This document shows, in pieces, positions 1 to 6,945 of a stretch of DNA of 13,818 nucleotides (the stretch's first letter is position 1; the number at the start of each line of letters is the position of its first letter). Location of the stretch: positions 1 to 13,818 of the forward strand of contig CAMLRA010000105.1 in assembly GCA_946482325.1 (NCBI GenBank). Reading direction: 5' to 3'. A model generated the notes under the pieces. It saw only the letters and a list, made by a program, of their open reading frames with translations, had not been told where the DNA came from and did not search any database. Source of the DNA: an uncultured Chromatiaceae bacterium. Lineage in GTDB: Bacteria > Pseudomonadota > Gammaproteobacteria > Enterobacterales > Alteromonadaceae. The position numbers and the translations under genes are program-made.

Positions 1-702
1 CAGCAGATGATCTCCGGCTAATGCGTAGAGTTCGAGCTTATCGTAGGCCATGCCAAGGCGCAGATGTATAGAGCCAATCGAAGCTTCATCGCCGCTGCGC
101 TGCGCCAGTTCCAAGGCCCGGCTTAATTGCTGCTGTGCCAGTGCGAAATTATTTTGTTGCAGCGCCAGCCGGCCTGCTATGATGCGGCTTTCTAGCTCGG
201 CATTTTCCAGCTTAAATTCAGTCGCAATAGCCACGCTGAGTTCAGCATATTTTAATGCGTTGGTAATGTCGCCCCGCTGGTTGTAGCCTTGAGCAAAACT
301 CTCATACAGACTGGTCTGCAGTTCAGGTTTGTCATCGCCGTGATAGAGATCTAATGCAGCCTCCGCCAATTTCAGCTGTTCCAGAGCGGCTTTGCTGTCG
401 CGGAACATGATGCCGTAAACCAGTGCTTTGTGGTGCAGTGCTTCGACTTTTTGTGCAGCAGTCAGCGTGCCAGTCAGTGCTTTATTCACTGCGCTGATGG
501 CGCCCTCTTTGTTCAGCAACTTCATGTAACCATAGCTGAGCAGTAGCCAATATTCGGCAGTTTGCTCGGCGGCTGGCAATGCGCTGAGTTTATTAATCGT
601 CGCTTTGGCGTCTGCTTCGATGTTTTTGCGTTCAGCCTGAAAATCCAGTGCAGTGGCATGGCCAAGCCAGAACAGGGCAGGGATCAGGCAAACTAAACGC
701 AT
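1..702 (-). CDS. Secreted tetratricopeptide-repeat protein, N-terminal 234 residues (cut by window edge)
   Basis: The reading frame is open on the minus strand from an ATG at 702 to the left edge, so the C-terminus is missing. It begins MRLVCLIPALFWLGHATA, a signal peptide with likely cleavage after HATA, so the protein starts outside the cytoplasm or in the membrane. The rest is all-helical. Repeats with TPR spacing include the stretches around LHHKALVYGIMFRDSKAAL, YNQRGDITNALKYAELSVA, LALQQNNFALAQQQLSRAL and IHLRLGMAYDKLELYALAGD. The ATG overlaps the TGA of the upstream dehydrogenase gene in TGATG, with GGAG 7 bases before it, so translation is probably coupled. In related bacteria such N-terminal TPR blocks often precede a membrane helix and a GGDEF or histidine-kinase domain. 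That part would lie outside the window, so the final function cannot be called. Confidence 0.85.
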   Translation of the reverse strand, partial: MRLVCLIPALFWLGHATALDFQAERKNIEADAKATINKLSALPAAEQTAEYWLLLSYGYMKLLNKEGAISAVNKALTGTLTAAQKVEALHHKALVYGIMFRDSKAALEQLKLAEAALDLYHGDDKPELQTSLYESFAQGYNQRGDITNALKYAELSVAIATEFKLENAELESRIIAGRLALQQNNFALAQQQLSRALELAQRSGDEASIGSIHLRLGMAYDKLELYALAGDHLL

Positions 703-1688
703 CAGAAGCTCCGGGAAGAGGGACAAGCTGCGATGATATTGCATGTCCGCACTGGCGTGCCAGCATTAAATGCGCGGATATTCTCAGCCAGCTGACCGAC
801 CAGCCGTTGCATCGATTCTGTCGTTGCCCATGCCAGATGCGGGCTCAGCAACAAATTTGGTAGTTGTTTCTGCAAAAACGGGTGGTTTAGATCGGGCGGC
901 TCGCTGCAAAGTACATCTAACGCGGCACCAGCCAGCTGCTTTTGCTGTAGCGCTCTCAGTAGTGCCGCTTCATCAATCAGCGCACCGCGGGCCGTATTAA
1001 TCAGTAGCGCTTGTGGTTTAAGCCAGCTCAGCTGCTCTGCGCCAAGAAGTGGTGGTGCACCAGCAATGGCCGGACAATGCAGGCTTAAAACATCTGCCTG
1101 AGCCAGCGCGTCGCGAAAGCGTACACGGCCGGGACGGATGGTCAGCGCATCCGGGCGTTCCGCCACACAGATGTGCATGCCAAAGGCCCTTGCCAAAGCC
1201 GAGGTCGCTTGTCCCAAGCCACCAAAACCAACGACTGTAAAAATTTTGCCGGCGAGACTTTGGATTGGCTGCTGATGCAGGCAAAACACCGGGCTGCGGC
1301 TCCAATCGCCGCGATATATAGCTTGTTGTTGCAACACGATCTGGTTGTTCAGCGCCAGTAACAGCGCCATGGCGTGTTGCGGTACGGCATCGAGCGCATA
1401 ATCCTGTACATTACAGACTTGGATATGACGGGCCGCGGCAGCAGCCAAATCAACATTATTGGTGCCGGTGGCGGCGACACAAATCAACTGTAACTGCGGC
1501 GCCAGCGCCAGTGTGGCAGCATCAAGCAGCACTTTATTCGTAATCACCACGGTGGCCTGTTGCAGTCGAGCCGGCAGTTCCATGGCAGTGGTAGACGGAT
1601 AGATGTGCAAGGTACAGCCGGGCAACTGTAATGCGGACAAATCAGCAGCGCGGAGTGTGTCCGCATCCAGCAACACTATGTGATGCAT
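702..1688 (-). CDS. D-isomer-specific 2-hydroxyacid dehydrogenase, hydroxypyruvate/glyoxylate reductase-like
   Basis: A cytoplasmic NAD(P)H-dependent oxidoreductase interconverting 2-keto acids and D-2-hydroxy acids. The start chosen is the ATG at 1688 (328 residues), because MHHIVLLDADTL aligns with the usual family N-terminus. An in-frame ATG at 1703 and a TTG at 1712 are alternatives with poorly placed ribosome sites. Residues in the 328 numbering: the substrate loop ATGTNNVDL near 73-81, the Rossmann motif GFGGLG at 154-159, an acidic residue (E177) at the end of the second strand that favours NAD over NADP, catalytic Arg in NTARG at 234, Glu in SEPP at 263 and His in SPHLAW at 284. All three catalytic residues are present, so it should be active. 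The ATGTNNVDL loop resembles glycerate dehydrogenase/hydroxypyruvate reductases, but the exact substrate cannot be read from sequence. Its stop overlaps the start of the TPR gene by one base. Confidence 0.93.
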   Translation of the reverse strand: MHHIVLLDADTLRAADLSALQLPGCTLHIYPSTTAMELPARLQQATVVITNKVLLDAATLALAPQLQLICVAATGTNNVDLAAAAARHIQVCNVQDYALDAVPQHAMALLLALNNQIVLQQQAIYRGDWSRSPVFCLHQQPIQSLAGKIFTVVGFGGLGQATSALARAFGMHICVAERPDALTIRPGRVRFRDALAQADVLSLHCPAIAGAPPLLGAEQLSWLKPQALLINTARGALIDEAALLRALQQKQLAGAALDVLCSEPPDLNHPFLQKQLPNLLLSPHLAWATTESMQRLVGQLAENIRAFNAGTPVRTCNIIAACPSSRSF

Positions 1689-1778
1689 AAAAACGTTATC
1701 CATCTTCGGCAAAAGGTTGCTTTTACCAGAGCATCACTCTAAAAATAAAGCACTTTTTAAGCATTTCCGGAGCATACC
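1689..1778. promoter_or_regulatory. Divergent promoter region between the dehydrogenase and the solute-binding protein genes
   Basis: These 90 bases separate two divergently read genes and must hold both start signals. On the plus strand TTGCTT at 1717-1722, a 17-base spacer and TAAAAA at 1740-1745 form a weak sigma-70-like match. No convincing minus-strand promoter was found. A short dyad AGAG-CATCA-CTCT spans 1728-1740, just before the weak -10. The A/T-rich stretch 1740-1760 fits a promoter. This is a by-eye assignment. Confidence 0.35.
1768..1772 (+). promoter_or_regulatory. Ribosome binding site that supports a TTG start
   Basis: CGGAG ends 6 bases before the TTG at 1779. No in-frame ATG exists near the N-terminus, and this is the only good Shine-Dalgarno sequence ahead of the signal peptide, so it decides the start. 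Confidence 0.55.
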
Positions 1779-2543
1779 TTGGCATTAGCCCGCAACAGAC
1801 AATTGTGCATACAACAATGGTGGTGTCTACGCAGGGCTGGAGTGTATGCGGTACTTGTTGTTTTTTTGCTGTTTAGATCAGCGCTTGCTGATGCCAAAAC
1901 TGTCACAGTGGTCGCCGGCGCCTGGGGGGATTTCACTAAAGCCGATGGCACAGGCCTGTATTTTGATGTGTTGCGTGCTGCACTGGCTGAGTCGGACATT
2001 GAACTGAATATCCGGGTCACCAACTGGAAACGTGCGAAACAAATGTTCTATGCCGGCCGCGCTGATGTGTTGCTGGCCGATTTTCGTGGCAGCGGTGACC
2101 GCCGCTTTGTGCCGCATTGGCATCTGAATATGGACCCGCCGGTGTTGCTGTTTAGTCTGCAGCAGGTGAACGATTTGCAGTCGTTAAAAGGCAAGACCGT
2201 TGGCTGGATGCTGGGCTATGACTATGGCGACTATCTGCCGGTCACGGTCAACGGGATTGAAGTGTCAGCGGAGAAACTTGGTTTTGATATGCTGCACTAT
2301 GGCCGGTTAGATGCCTATATCAGCTATCAGGACAATATACCGGATGAGCTGCGCGCGCAGCTGCATCAACTGCAACTGGCGCCGCCACAGGCGCTGTACC
2401 CGGTGTTTCAGAATACATTCTCCGGCCGTCAGTTGGCTGCAGACTTTGACCGCGGTATGCAAAAGTTATATCAAAGCGGCCGCTTGCAACAGCTGTATGG
2501 GGTCCACTTCCGTCAGGCTGCATTTCCACCCGCTCAGCGATAG
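1779..2543 (+). CDS. Periplasmic solute-binding protein, SBP_bac_3-like family
   Basis: A 254-residue protein with a long signal peptide: basic N-region ending LRRA, hydrophobic core VYAVLVVFLLF, likely cleavage after RSALA at residue 37. The mature part, starting DAKTVTVVAGAWGDFTKADG, follows the fold of polar amino-acid-type binding proteins. It has the first strand, then GLYFDVLRAAL, the WKRAKQMFYAGRADVLLADF segment, and a hinge passage with LKGKTVGWMLGYDYGDY. The C-terminal FDRGMQKLYQSGRLQQLYG helix is typical of the family. The likely start is TTG at 1779, preceded by CGGAG. No permease or ATPase gene is adjacent, so this may be an orphan binding protein rather than part of a complete importer; the ligand is unknown. 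It is convergent with the haemoglobin gene, and their 3' ends overlap by 10 bases. Confidence 0.85.
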   Translation: MALARNRQLCIQQWWCLRRAGVYAVLVVFLLFRSALADAKTVTVVAGAWGDFTKADGTGLYFDVLRAALAESDIELNIRVTNWKRAKQMFYAGRADVLLADFRGSGDRRFVPHWHLNMDPPVLLFSLQQVNDLQSLKGKTVGWMLGYDYGDYLPVTVNGIEVSAEKLGFDMLHYGRLDAYISYQDNIPDELRAQLHQLQLAPPQALYPVFQNTFSGRQLAADFDRGMQKLYQSGRLQQLYGVHFRQAAFPPAQR

Positions 2544-2956
2544 ACCACATCCCGGTACATCGGCGCCAATTTCGCCAGCAAACGGTTTTGTGCCGCGACT
2601 GGTATCTGCTGTTCAGTCATCACTTTGATTAAATGCCCGACCAAATTGTCAAAATCGGCTTCCGTGATCTGAAAGCCGGTGTGGCTTTCCTGCATGGTTG
2701 CGCCGCTGTATTTACAAGGGCCGCCGCTCAGTTCACAGAACTGTTCAATTAACAGTTTACGGAATCTGGCGATATCGGTGTCCTTAAAGTGATGGACGAT
2801 TTGCTGGTCTTGTTCAATTTCGCGTAGCAGGCCGTCTGTCAGCCGTTCCAACCCTGGGCCTGCACCCAGTTGTTGATACAGCCAGTCCTTCGGTTCGGTG
2901 TTGCTGCTACAGCCGGTCAGCACCAACAGCAGCAATGCACGGATTAAAATGCCCAT
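2534..2956 (-). CDS. Group 1 truncated haemoglobin, lipoprotein form
   Basis: A 140-residue haem protein anchored to a membrane. The N-terminus MGILIRALLLLVLTGC is a lipoprotein signal with lipobox LTGC (Cys16). Ser at +2 predicts sorting to the outer membrane, so the globin would face the periplasm. Residues 27-138 match the two-over-two globin fold: YQQLGAGPGLERL, then HHFKDTDIARFRKLL, the GGPCKYSG turn, MQESHTGFQIT with proximal His92, and a C-terminal LAPMYRDVV helix. The usual Phe-Tyr pair of helix B is Leu-Leu here (43-44), so the distal TyrB10 appears to be missing. Cys74 and Cys81 flank the GGP turn and could form a disulfide in the periplasm. GGAG lies 5 bases before the ATG. The start overlaps the end of the DUF3034 gene by 13 bases, making it the last gene of a three-gene operon. 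Ligand (O2, NO) and role are not determined. Confidence 0.9.
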   Translation of the reverse strand: MGILIRALLLLVLTGCSSNTEPKDWLYQQLGAGPGLERLTDGLLREIEQDQQIVHHFKDTDIARFRKLLIEQFCELSGGPCKYSGATMQESHTGFQITEADFDNLVGHLIKVMTEQQIPVAAQNRLLAKLAPMYRDVVYR

Positions 2957-3789
2957 GTCGACTCCAGGGCCAGATAATAGCCAGTCTGATTGTGGAAAGT
3001 AGCGATGCTACCAAGGTCAACATGGCCGGCAACAACACTCAGATGTTTATTGACGAACCAGGCGACAAACAAATCGCGCCAGTGATCTTCGCGGGCAAAC
3101 GCCAGTTCATCCGGTTTTTGTTTAAACTCGGCACCCAGCGCCCATTGCGGGTTCAGCAACAGCACGGCCGAGAACTCGCCGACATACTGGTAGCCATTGT
3201 CGTTGCTGGTGCCAAAGCCCAGTAAGCCGGTTTGCAGCCCTTTGGTGGCGCGTAGTGTTGCGTTGATTAACAGATTCCGGCCCCAGACTGCATCGAGCCA
3301 GACTTTACTGGCGGCCAGATACAGGTCTGTGCCCTGGTCATCATGTGCGCCTACGGCCTGTGGCACCGCAAAATCCAGTTGTTTTTTCTGCTGCAGACCA
3401 ATACTGATTTGAGGTATGGCACTGTATAGCAATTCACCGGCAATTTTGTATTTCAGGCCAATGATTTGCTGGTTCAGCTCACCACCCATGCTGTCGAGTT
3501 GCAACTGCTGACGACCCAAACTGAGTTCGTATTTGTTGTCGTAAGACAGACTGATACTGCGACTATTCAGAGTGAAGTCGTCAACACCAACCTGGCTGAC
3601 GGCACCGGTGACTGACCATTGACCGGAGCTGCCATAACCGTTAATAACCGCCCAGGGGACAATACCGCCACCGGCCCCGCCTTCAATACTGGTTGCGCCG
3701 CCAGTGGCCAGCACTTTACTGCCGGTGGCAAACACCGGCAGACTGGTCAGCAGCATCATTATGGCAATCGTTAAGGTGGGGCTGCGCAT
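2944..3789 (-). CDS. DUF3034 family envelope protein, probable outer-membrane beta-barrel
   Basis: A 281-residue secreted protein. The ATG at 3789 was preferred over one at 3807, because GGAGGT sits just before it and it overlaps the upstream stop in TGATG. The signal peptide is MRSPTLTIAIMMLLTSLPVFA, cleaved before TGSKV. The mature N-terminus GGATSIEGGAGGGIVPWAVI is the hallmark of DUF3034. The rest is alternating polar/hydrophobic strands with aromatic girdle residues (for example YQYVGEFSAVLLL, HLSVVAGHVDLG) and it ends in ALESTWAF. A terminal Phe is typical of proteins inserted by the Bam machinery, so an outer-membrane barrel is likely; this is inference. The biochemical role of the family is not known to me. 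It sits between a c-di-GMP phosphodiesterase and a lipoprotein globin, both overlapping it, which suggests a joint envelope function. Confidence 0.88.
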   Translation of the reverse strand: MRSPTLTIAIMMLLTSLPVFATGSKVLATGGATSIEGGAGGGIVPWAVINGYGSSGQWSVTGAVSQVGVDDFTLNSRSISLSYDNKYELSLGRQQLQLDSMGGELNQQIIGLKYKIAGELLYSAIPQISIGLQQKKQLDFAVPQAVGAHDDQGTDLYLAASKVWLDAVWGRNLLINATLRATKGLQTGLLGFGTSNDNGYQYVGEFSAVLLLNPQWALGAEFKQKPDELAFAREDHWRDLFVAWFVNKHLSVVAGHVDLGSIATFHNQTGYYLALESTWAF

Positions 3790-6095
3790 CAGACCTCCGG
3801 AAACCATTGGTTATGTTGTTGCTGAAATTCGACCAGCCAGTTGGCAAAATCGGCGGCTTTGAGCGGTTTGGAGAAATAATAACCCTGCACTTTATCAATG
3901 CCGGCAGCCTGCAGTTTGGCCAGTCCCGCCAGGTTTTCCAACCCCTCGGCAGTGACCATTAAACCCAGACCATGCGCTAATTCTGTTGTGGTCTGGACTA
4001 TCAATGCATCGTTATGATTATGCTCAATATCTTTAACAAAAGCCCGGTCGATTTTCACTTCGTGAACTGGTAGGCGCTTTAAATAAGCCAGAGATGACTG
4101 ACCGGTACCAAAATCGTCTATTGCGAGTTCAATGCCCATTTGCCGCAGGATTTGCAGGTTCTGAATGACTTGCTGTGGGTCCTGCATCACCGCGCCCTCA
4201 GTGACTTCCAGCGCCAGCGTGGACGCAGGCAGTTGATGTTGCTGCAGCAGCGCGGCGATTTGACCCGGTAAGTCGTTGCTGAGCAAGTCATACGCCGACA
4301 GATTGACTGCCACGGTCAGCTCAATACCCTGGTCGCGCCAGCTTGCCAGCTGGCTAATCACTTGCACTATCATCCAGTCAGTCACCCGCGAAATCAGGCC
4401 GGAGTGCTCGGCCAGCCGGATAAATTCGTCCGGCGGGATAAATCCCAGTTGCGGGTGTTGCCAGCGGATCAATGCTTCAGCAGAACCGGCATGGCGCTGG
4501 CGCAGGCTGACTTTGGGCTGGTAGACGACAAACATATGGCCGGATTGCAGTGACAACGGCAAATCATGTAACAAGGTCAGTTCGCGCTGATGACTTTCAT
4601 CCTGACCGGGTTGATATTCAGCAGTCAGCTGATGACTGGCTTTGGCATGGACCATGGCGATTTCGACCCGGCGCAGCGCGTCATTGGCATTGCCGGTGTG
4701 AGCCGGCACCTGATACAGCGCCAGCGCCAGTTTCAGATTCAGCCGCGAGTTTTCCAGACTAAAATCTGTCGATAACTGTTGTTGTAGCGCTGGCAGGTCG
4801 GTCAGTTGTAGCTGTGTTGGGCAAACCAACAGAAACTCATCTCCGGCTAGTCTGGCAATCATCGCTGCAGCGGGAAAAGCGTTGCGCAGGCGCTGTGCCA
4901 GCTGCTCGAGCAGCGAATCGCCATTTTTATAACCAAATGCGTCGTTGACGTGTTTGAAATCTTTGATATTCACCAGTAGCAGCCATAACGGCTGGTTACT
5001 GAGCAGTGTGGGCAGCTGCAGTTCAACCAGATAACGATTAGCCAGCCCGGTCAGAGTGTCGTGTTGTGCCTGAAATAAAATCTGTTGCTCACGCTGGCGG
5101 ATGTCGTGTTGCATTTTTTGTAAAGTGTCGCTGAGCAGACCGACTTCACCGCGTTTGATGGCAGGTGGAGACAAAGCCTGTCCCAAACCGATAGCCCTGG
5201 CAAACTGTGTCAGTAGCTGCAGCGGCTCGGTAATACTGCGCGCCAGTGTCACTGCAAACAATACCGCGAGTGTTAGGCCTAAACTAAAAATCGCCAGCAA
5301 TTGTGTGCGGGCTTGCTGGTAGGTCTCTTGCCAGGGTGCCGTGGATAAATGTAACAGCGCCCGAATAGTGCCAGCCCGGTCTAAAGCTTTTTGCGTCGTC
5401 AGTAACGGTTGATCCAGTACCGCTAATTGTTTATCACTGCTCATGCTGGTCAGGTTGTCGTGTATGCCGGGCGGCAACGTACTCGCCAGCAGCTCTGCAT
5501 CAGGCGTACCGCTGGCAAACACAAAACTGATGTCGAGGTCAGTGAGGGCTTTAATCTGATTGGCGAGCGCGTTGTCGAGCGAAAATCCCATCGCCACCCA
5601 GGCGATCAGTTGCGGTGCTTTCACCGGCACCATCACCATTTGATAGGCCTGATCACCGATATGCACGATATCCGACACAGAGTCTTGTCCGGACAGCCGC
5701 ATATCTTTGAACAACTGACTGATTTGACTTTGACTGACTTGCTGACCACTACTGGCAATTAAATCGCCTTGTGGCGTCAGTAACACGGTTAAAGTTGCAT
5801 CAATGCGACTGCCATGATTCTCCAGCACTGAGGCGATAGTATCCTGCTCACGCAGCGCAACGGCCTGCCGGAAGCCGAAGTCGCTGGCAACCAGACGGAC
5901 GGAATTGCCAAGCTGAGTGGCTCTGTTGCTTAACGCTTCCTGGAAAACCCGGCTGGCTACATCCAATGCCTGGCGCGCCTGAGTGGCACTGTCACGTTGC
6001 ATAGCGCCGAGCGCTGCATAACCCATAGCAACCGTCATAAAGGCCAGCATGCCAAGCAACAACAGAATGAGTCGACTACGCAACGAATCTAACAT
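3789..6095 (-). CDS. Membrane sensor with HAMP, degenerate GGDEF and intact EAL domain (probable c-di-GMP phosphodiesterase)
   Basis: A 768-residue inner-membrane protein. Transmembrane helix 1 spans about residues 9-31, followed by a periplasmic sensor region at about 32-262 (Cache-like by size and topology), helix 2 at 264-284, HAMP at 285-340, GGDEF at about 341-490 and EAL at about 505-755. The GGDEF half looks inactive as a cyclase: the signature is AGDEF (417-421), and the metal-binding Asp-x-Asp of the family is Asn376-Ile-Lys378. The EAL half keeps the catalytic set: EAL at 540-542, Asn598 in VNLS, Glu630, the Asp-Asp pair 660-661, Lys681, Glu717 in AEG, Gln737 and the YFSKP end. It should hydrolyse c-di-GMP to pGpG, with the AGDEF domain possibly sensing GTP. 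GAGG stands 5 bases before the ATG. The stop overlaps the DUF3034 start, so the three genes form one unit with this gene first. Confidence 0.95.
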   Translation of the reverse strand: MLDSLRSRLILLLLGMLAFMTVAMGYAALGAMQRDSATQARQALDVASRVFQEALSNRATQLGNSVRLVASDFGFRQAVALREQDTIASVLENHGSRIDATLTVLLTPQGDLIASSGQQVSQSQISQLFKDMRLSGQDSVSDIVHIGDQAYQMVMVPVKAPQLIAWVAMGFSLDNALANQIKALTDLDISFVFASGTPDAELLASTLPPGIHDNLTSMSSDKQLAVLDQPLLTTQKALDRAGTIRALLHLSTAPWQETYQQARTQLLAIFSLGLTLAVLFAVTLARSITEPLQLLTQFARAIGLGQALSPPAIKRGEVGLLSDTLQKMQHDIRQREQQILFQAQHDTLTGLANRYLVELQLPTLLSNQPLWLLLVNIKDFKHVNDAFGYKNGDSLLEQLAQRLRNAFPAAAMIARLAGDEFLLVCPTQLQLTDLPALQQQLSTDFSLENSRLNLKLALALYQVPAHTGNANDALRRVEIAMVHAKASHQLTAEYQPGQDESHQRELTLLHDLPLSLQSGHMFVVYQPKVSLRQRHAGSAEALIRWQHPQLGFIPPDEFIRLAEHSGLISRVTDWMIVQVISQLASWRDQGIELTVAVNLSAYDLLSNDLPGQIAALLQQHQLPASTLALEVTEGAVMQDPQQVIQNLQILRQMGIELAIDDFGTGQSSLAYLKRLPVHEVKIDRAFVKDIEHNHNDALIVQTTTELAHGLGLMVTAEGLENLAGLAKLQAAGIDKVQGYYFSKPLKAADFANWLVEFQQQHNQWFPEV

Positions 6096-6319
6096 GCAAC
6101 CTCAGCAAGGTGGTTCAGTTTATCTCACGGGGCCGTCGCGATCAAAGACACTGATTGTTCAATTGATACAACGAATTAAAGCATTTTTATCTGCTGGGAT
6201 AAAGCCTAAAACCATAGCAGGAATTTGCGTTGGGCTCAAAGTTCTCCGTCAGAATAGCCATCTGACGGGATCAGTGGTGCAGATGACCGGGAGATTGGCA
6301 CATTGTGGTTTTGACCGAT
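6096..6319 (-). promoter_or_regulatory. Upstream region of the EAL/DUF3034/globin operon
   Basis: A non-coding stretch between the operon start and the terminator of the next operon. On the minus strand, TTGAGC (6239-6234), a 17-base spacer and TATGGT (6216-6211) make a fair sigma-70 match, giving a leader of roughly 110 bases. Just upstream of the -35 lies the perfect 8-base inverted repeat listed separately. Within and after the promoter two hairpins compete: CTGCT...AGCAG at 6221-6192, and AGCCCAA...TTAGGCT at 6235-6202 with one G-U pair. The leader also contains TCAATTGA at 6157-6164. No known riboswitch class was recognised. Confidence 0.4.
6246..6268. repeat. Perfect 8-base inverted repeat upstream of the operon promoter
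   Basis: CCGTCAGA and TCTGACGG are separated by 7 bases (ATAGCCA). No T-run follows on either strand, so it is not an ordinary intrinsic terminator. Its place directly upstream of the putative -35 fits a dimeric regulator site. The binding protein is unknown. Confidence 0.5.
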
Positions 6320-6344
6320 AAAAAAAGCCGGCAGATGCCGGCTT
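6320..6344 (-). terminator. Rho-independent terminator of the nuclease/cohesin operon
   Basis: Read on the minus strand, AAGCCGGC, loop ATCT, GCCGGCTT is followed at once by a run of T (A at 6320-6326 on the plus strand). The 8-base GC-rich stem with a tetraloop lies about 20 bases beyond the cohesin stop codon. It is directional: reading plus-ward there is no T-tract. Confidence 0.9.
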
Positions 6345-6363
6345 CTCAATACGGGGAGCTCTC

Positions 6364-6912
6364 TTAGTTGCGACGACGCAGCATCAGCAGTGCCGGTAAC
6401 AGCAGCAGGGCTGTTGCCGGTGCCGGTACGGCCGGACCCGCCACATTGACTGCTGCCGGGTCGATGCTGAAATCTTTGACTTGTTCACCCCAGGCATCGG
6501 TCAGCTCGATGTTGTTCAACAACAGCTTGTGCAGGCCGCCGCCAAGCGCTTTAAATGTCACAGTCGCCAGAGTGAAATCCGGACCTTGTACACCGGCCAG
6601 GTCCCAGGCGAAGTCAAACAGGTTCATTTCGCTGATTGTCAGTGTGCTGCCGTTTTTGCTGTATTCACCGAAGTTTGGGTCAACCGGCGAAAAGTGCGGG
6701 CCAAAAGTGACAGCTTCAAAACCCAGCGCTGCTGACCAGTAGCTCAGGTCCAGTTTAAAACCAGCCAGACCATCGGTATAACCCTGCAGACGGATTTGCG
6801 CCTGCACCAGGTCATTTTTCTGATACTGAGCTTTGTCCAGTTCCACTTTGATCACTGCGGCCTGACTGCCAAACGCCAGACACAGAGCAAACAACGCAAT
6901 TAACTTCTTCAT
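6364..6912 (-). CDS. Secreted cohesin-domain protein with PEP-CTERM-like sorting tail
   Basis: A 182-residue protein. The ATG at 6912 has AGGA 7 bases upstream; a TTG at 6933 is an in-frame extension without support. The signal peptide is MKKLIALFALCLAFGSQA. Residues about 20-157 read as a cohesin-type beta-sandwich: the first strand VIKVELDKAQYQKND, then LAGFKLDLSYWSAALGFEAV, which is the characteristic cohesin strand pair, then SPVDPNFGEYSKNGSTLTIS, and ATVTFKALGGG near the end. The tail is VPAPATALLLLPALLMLRRRN. It has the short motif, hydrophobic helix and Arg cluster of PEP-CTERM proteins, with PAP (163-165) in place of PEP. Such tails are processed by an exosortase, which is not encoded here. 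The gene lies 33 bases after a nuclease gene whose product ends in a dockerin, and a terminator follows. By inference it is the surface receptor for that nuclease. The cohesin call rests on pattern recognition only. Confidence 0.82.
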   Translation of the reverse strand: MKKLIALFALCLAFGSQAAVIKVELDKAQYQKNDLVQAQIRLQGYTDGLAGFKLDLSYWSAALGFEAVTFGPHFSPVDPNFGEYSKNGSTLTISEMNLFDFAWDLAGVQGPDFTLATVTFKALGGGLHKLLLNNIELTDAWGEQVKDFSIDPAAVNVAGPAVPAPATALLLLPALLMLRRRN

Positions 6913-6945
6913 ATTAAATTCCTTCAACAACAATTGATTGAGTGA

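Noticed and set aside
6202..6236. AGCCTAA ... TTGGGCT with a GTTGGGC box looks like a lone integron attC site.
   Set aside because: The partner box has two mismatches to the attC core, the inner boxes are missing, and there is no integrase or cassette array.
6190..6268. On the plus strand, ATAAAGCCTAAAACCAT followed by a strong hairpin recalls pieces of the GEMM-I c-di-GMP riboswitch.
   Set aside because: The defining conserved parts (the tetraloop/receptor pair and the GTAGGTAGCGGGG-like strand) are absent, and it would read away from the phosphodiesterase gene into a region with no plus-strand gene.
6049..6321. A 90-residue plus-strand open frame over the start of the EAL gene.
   Set aside because: No ribosome site, it overlaps the EAL gene start and the operon promoter on the other strand, and its product has no recognisable domain.
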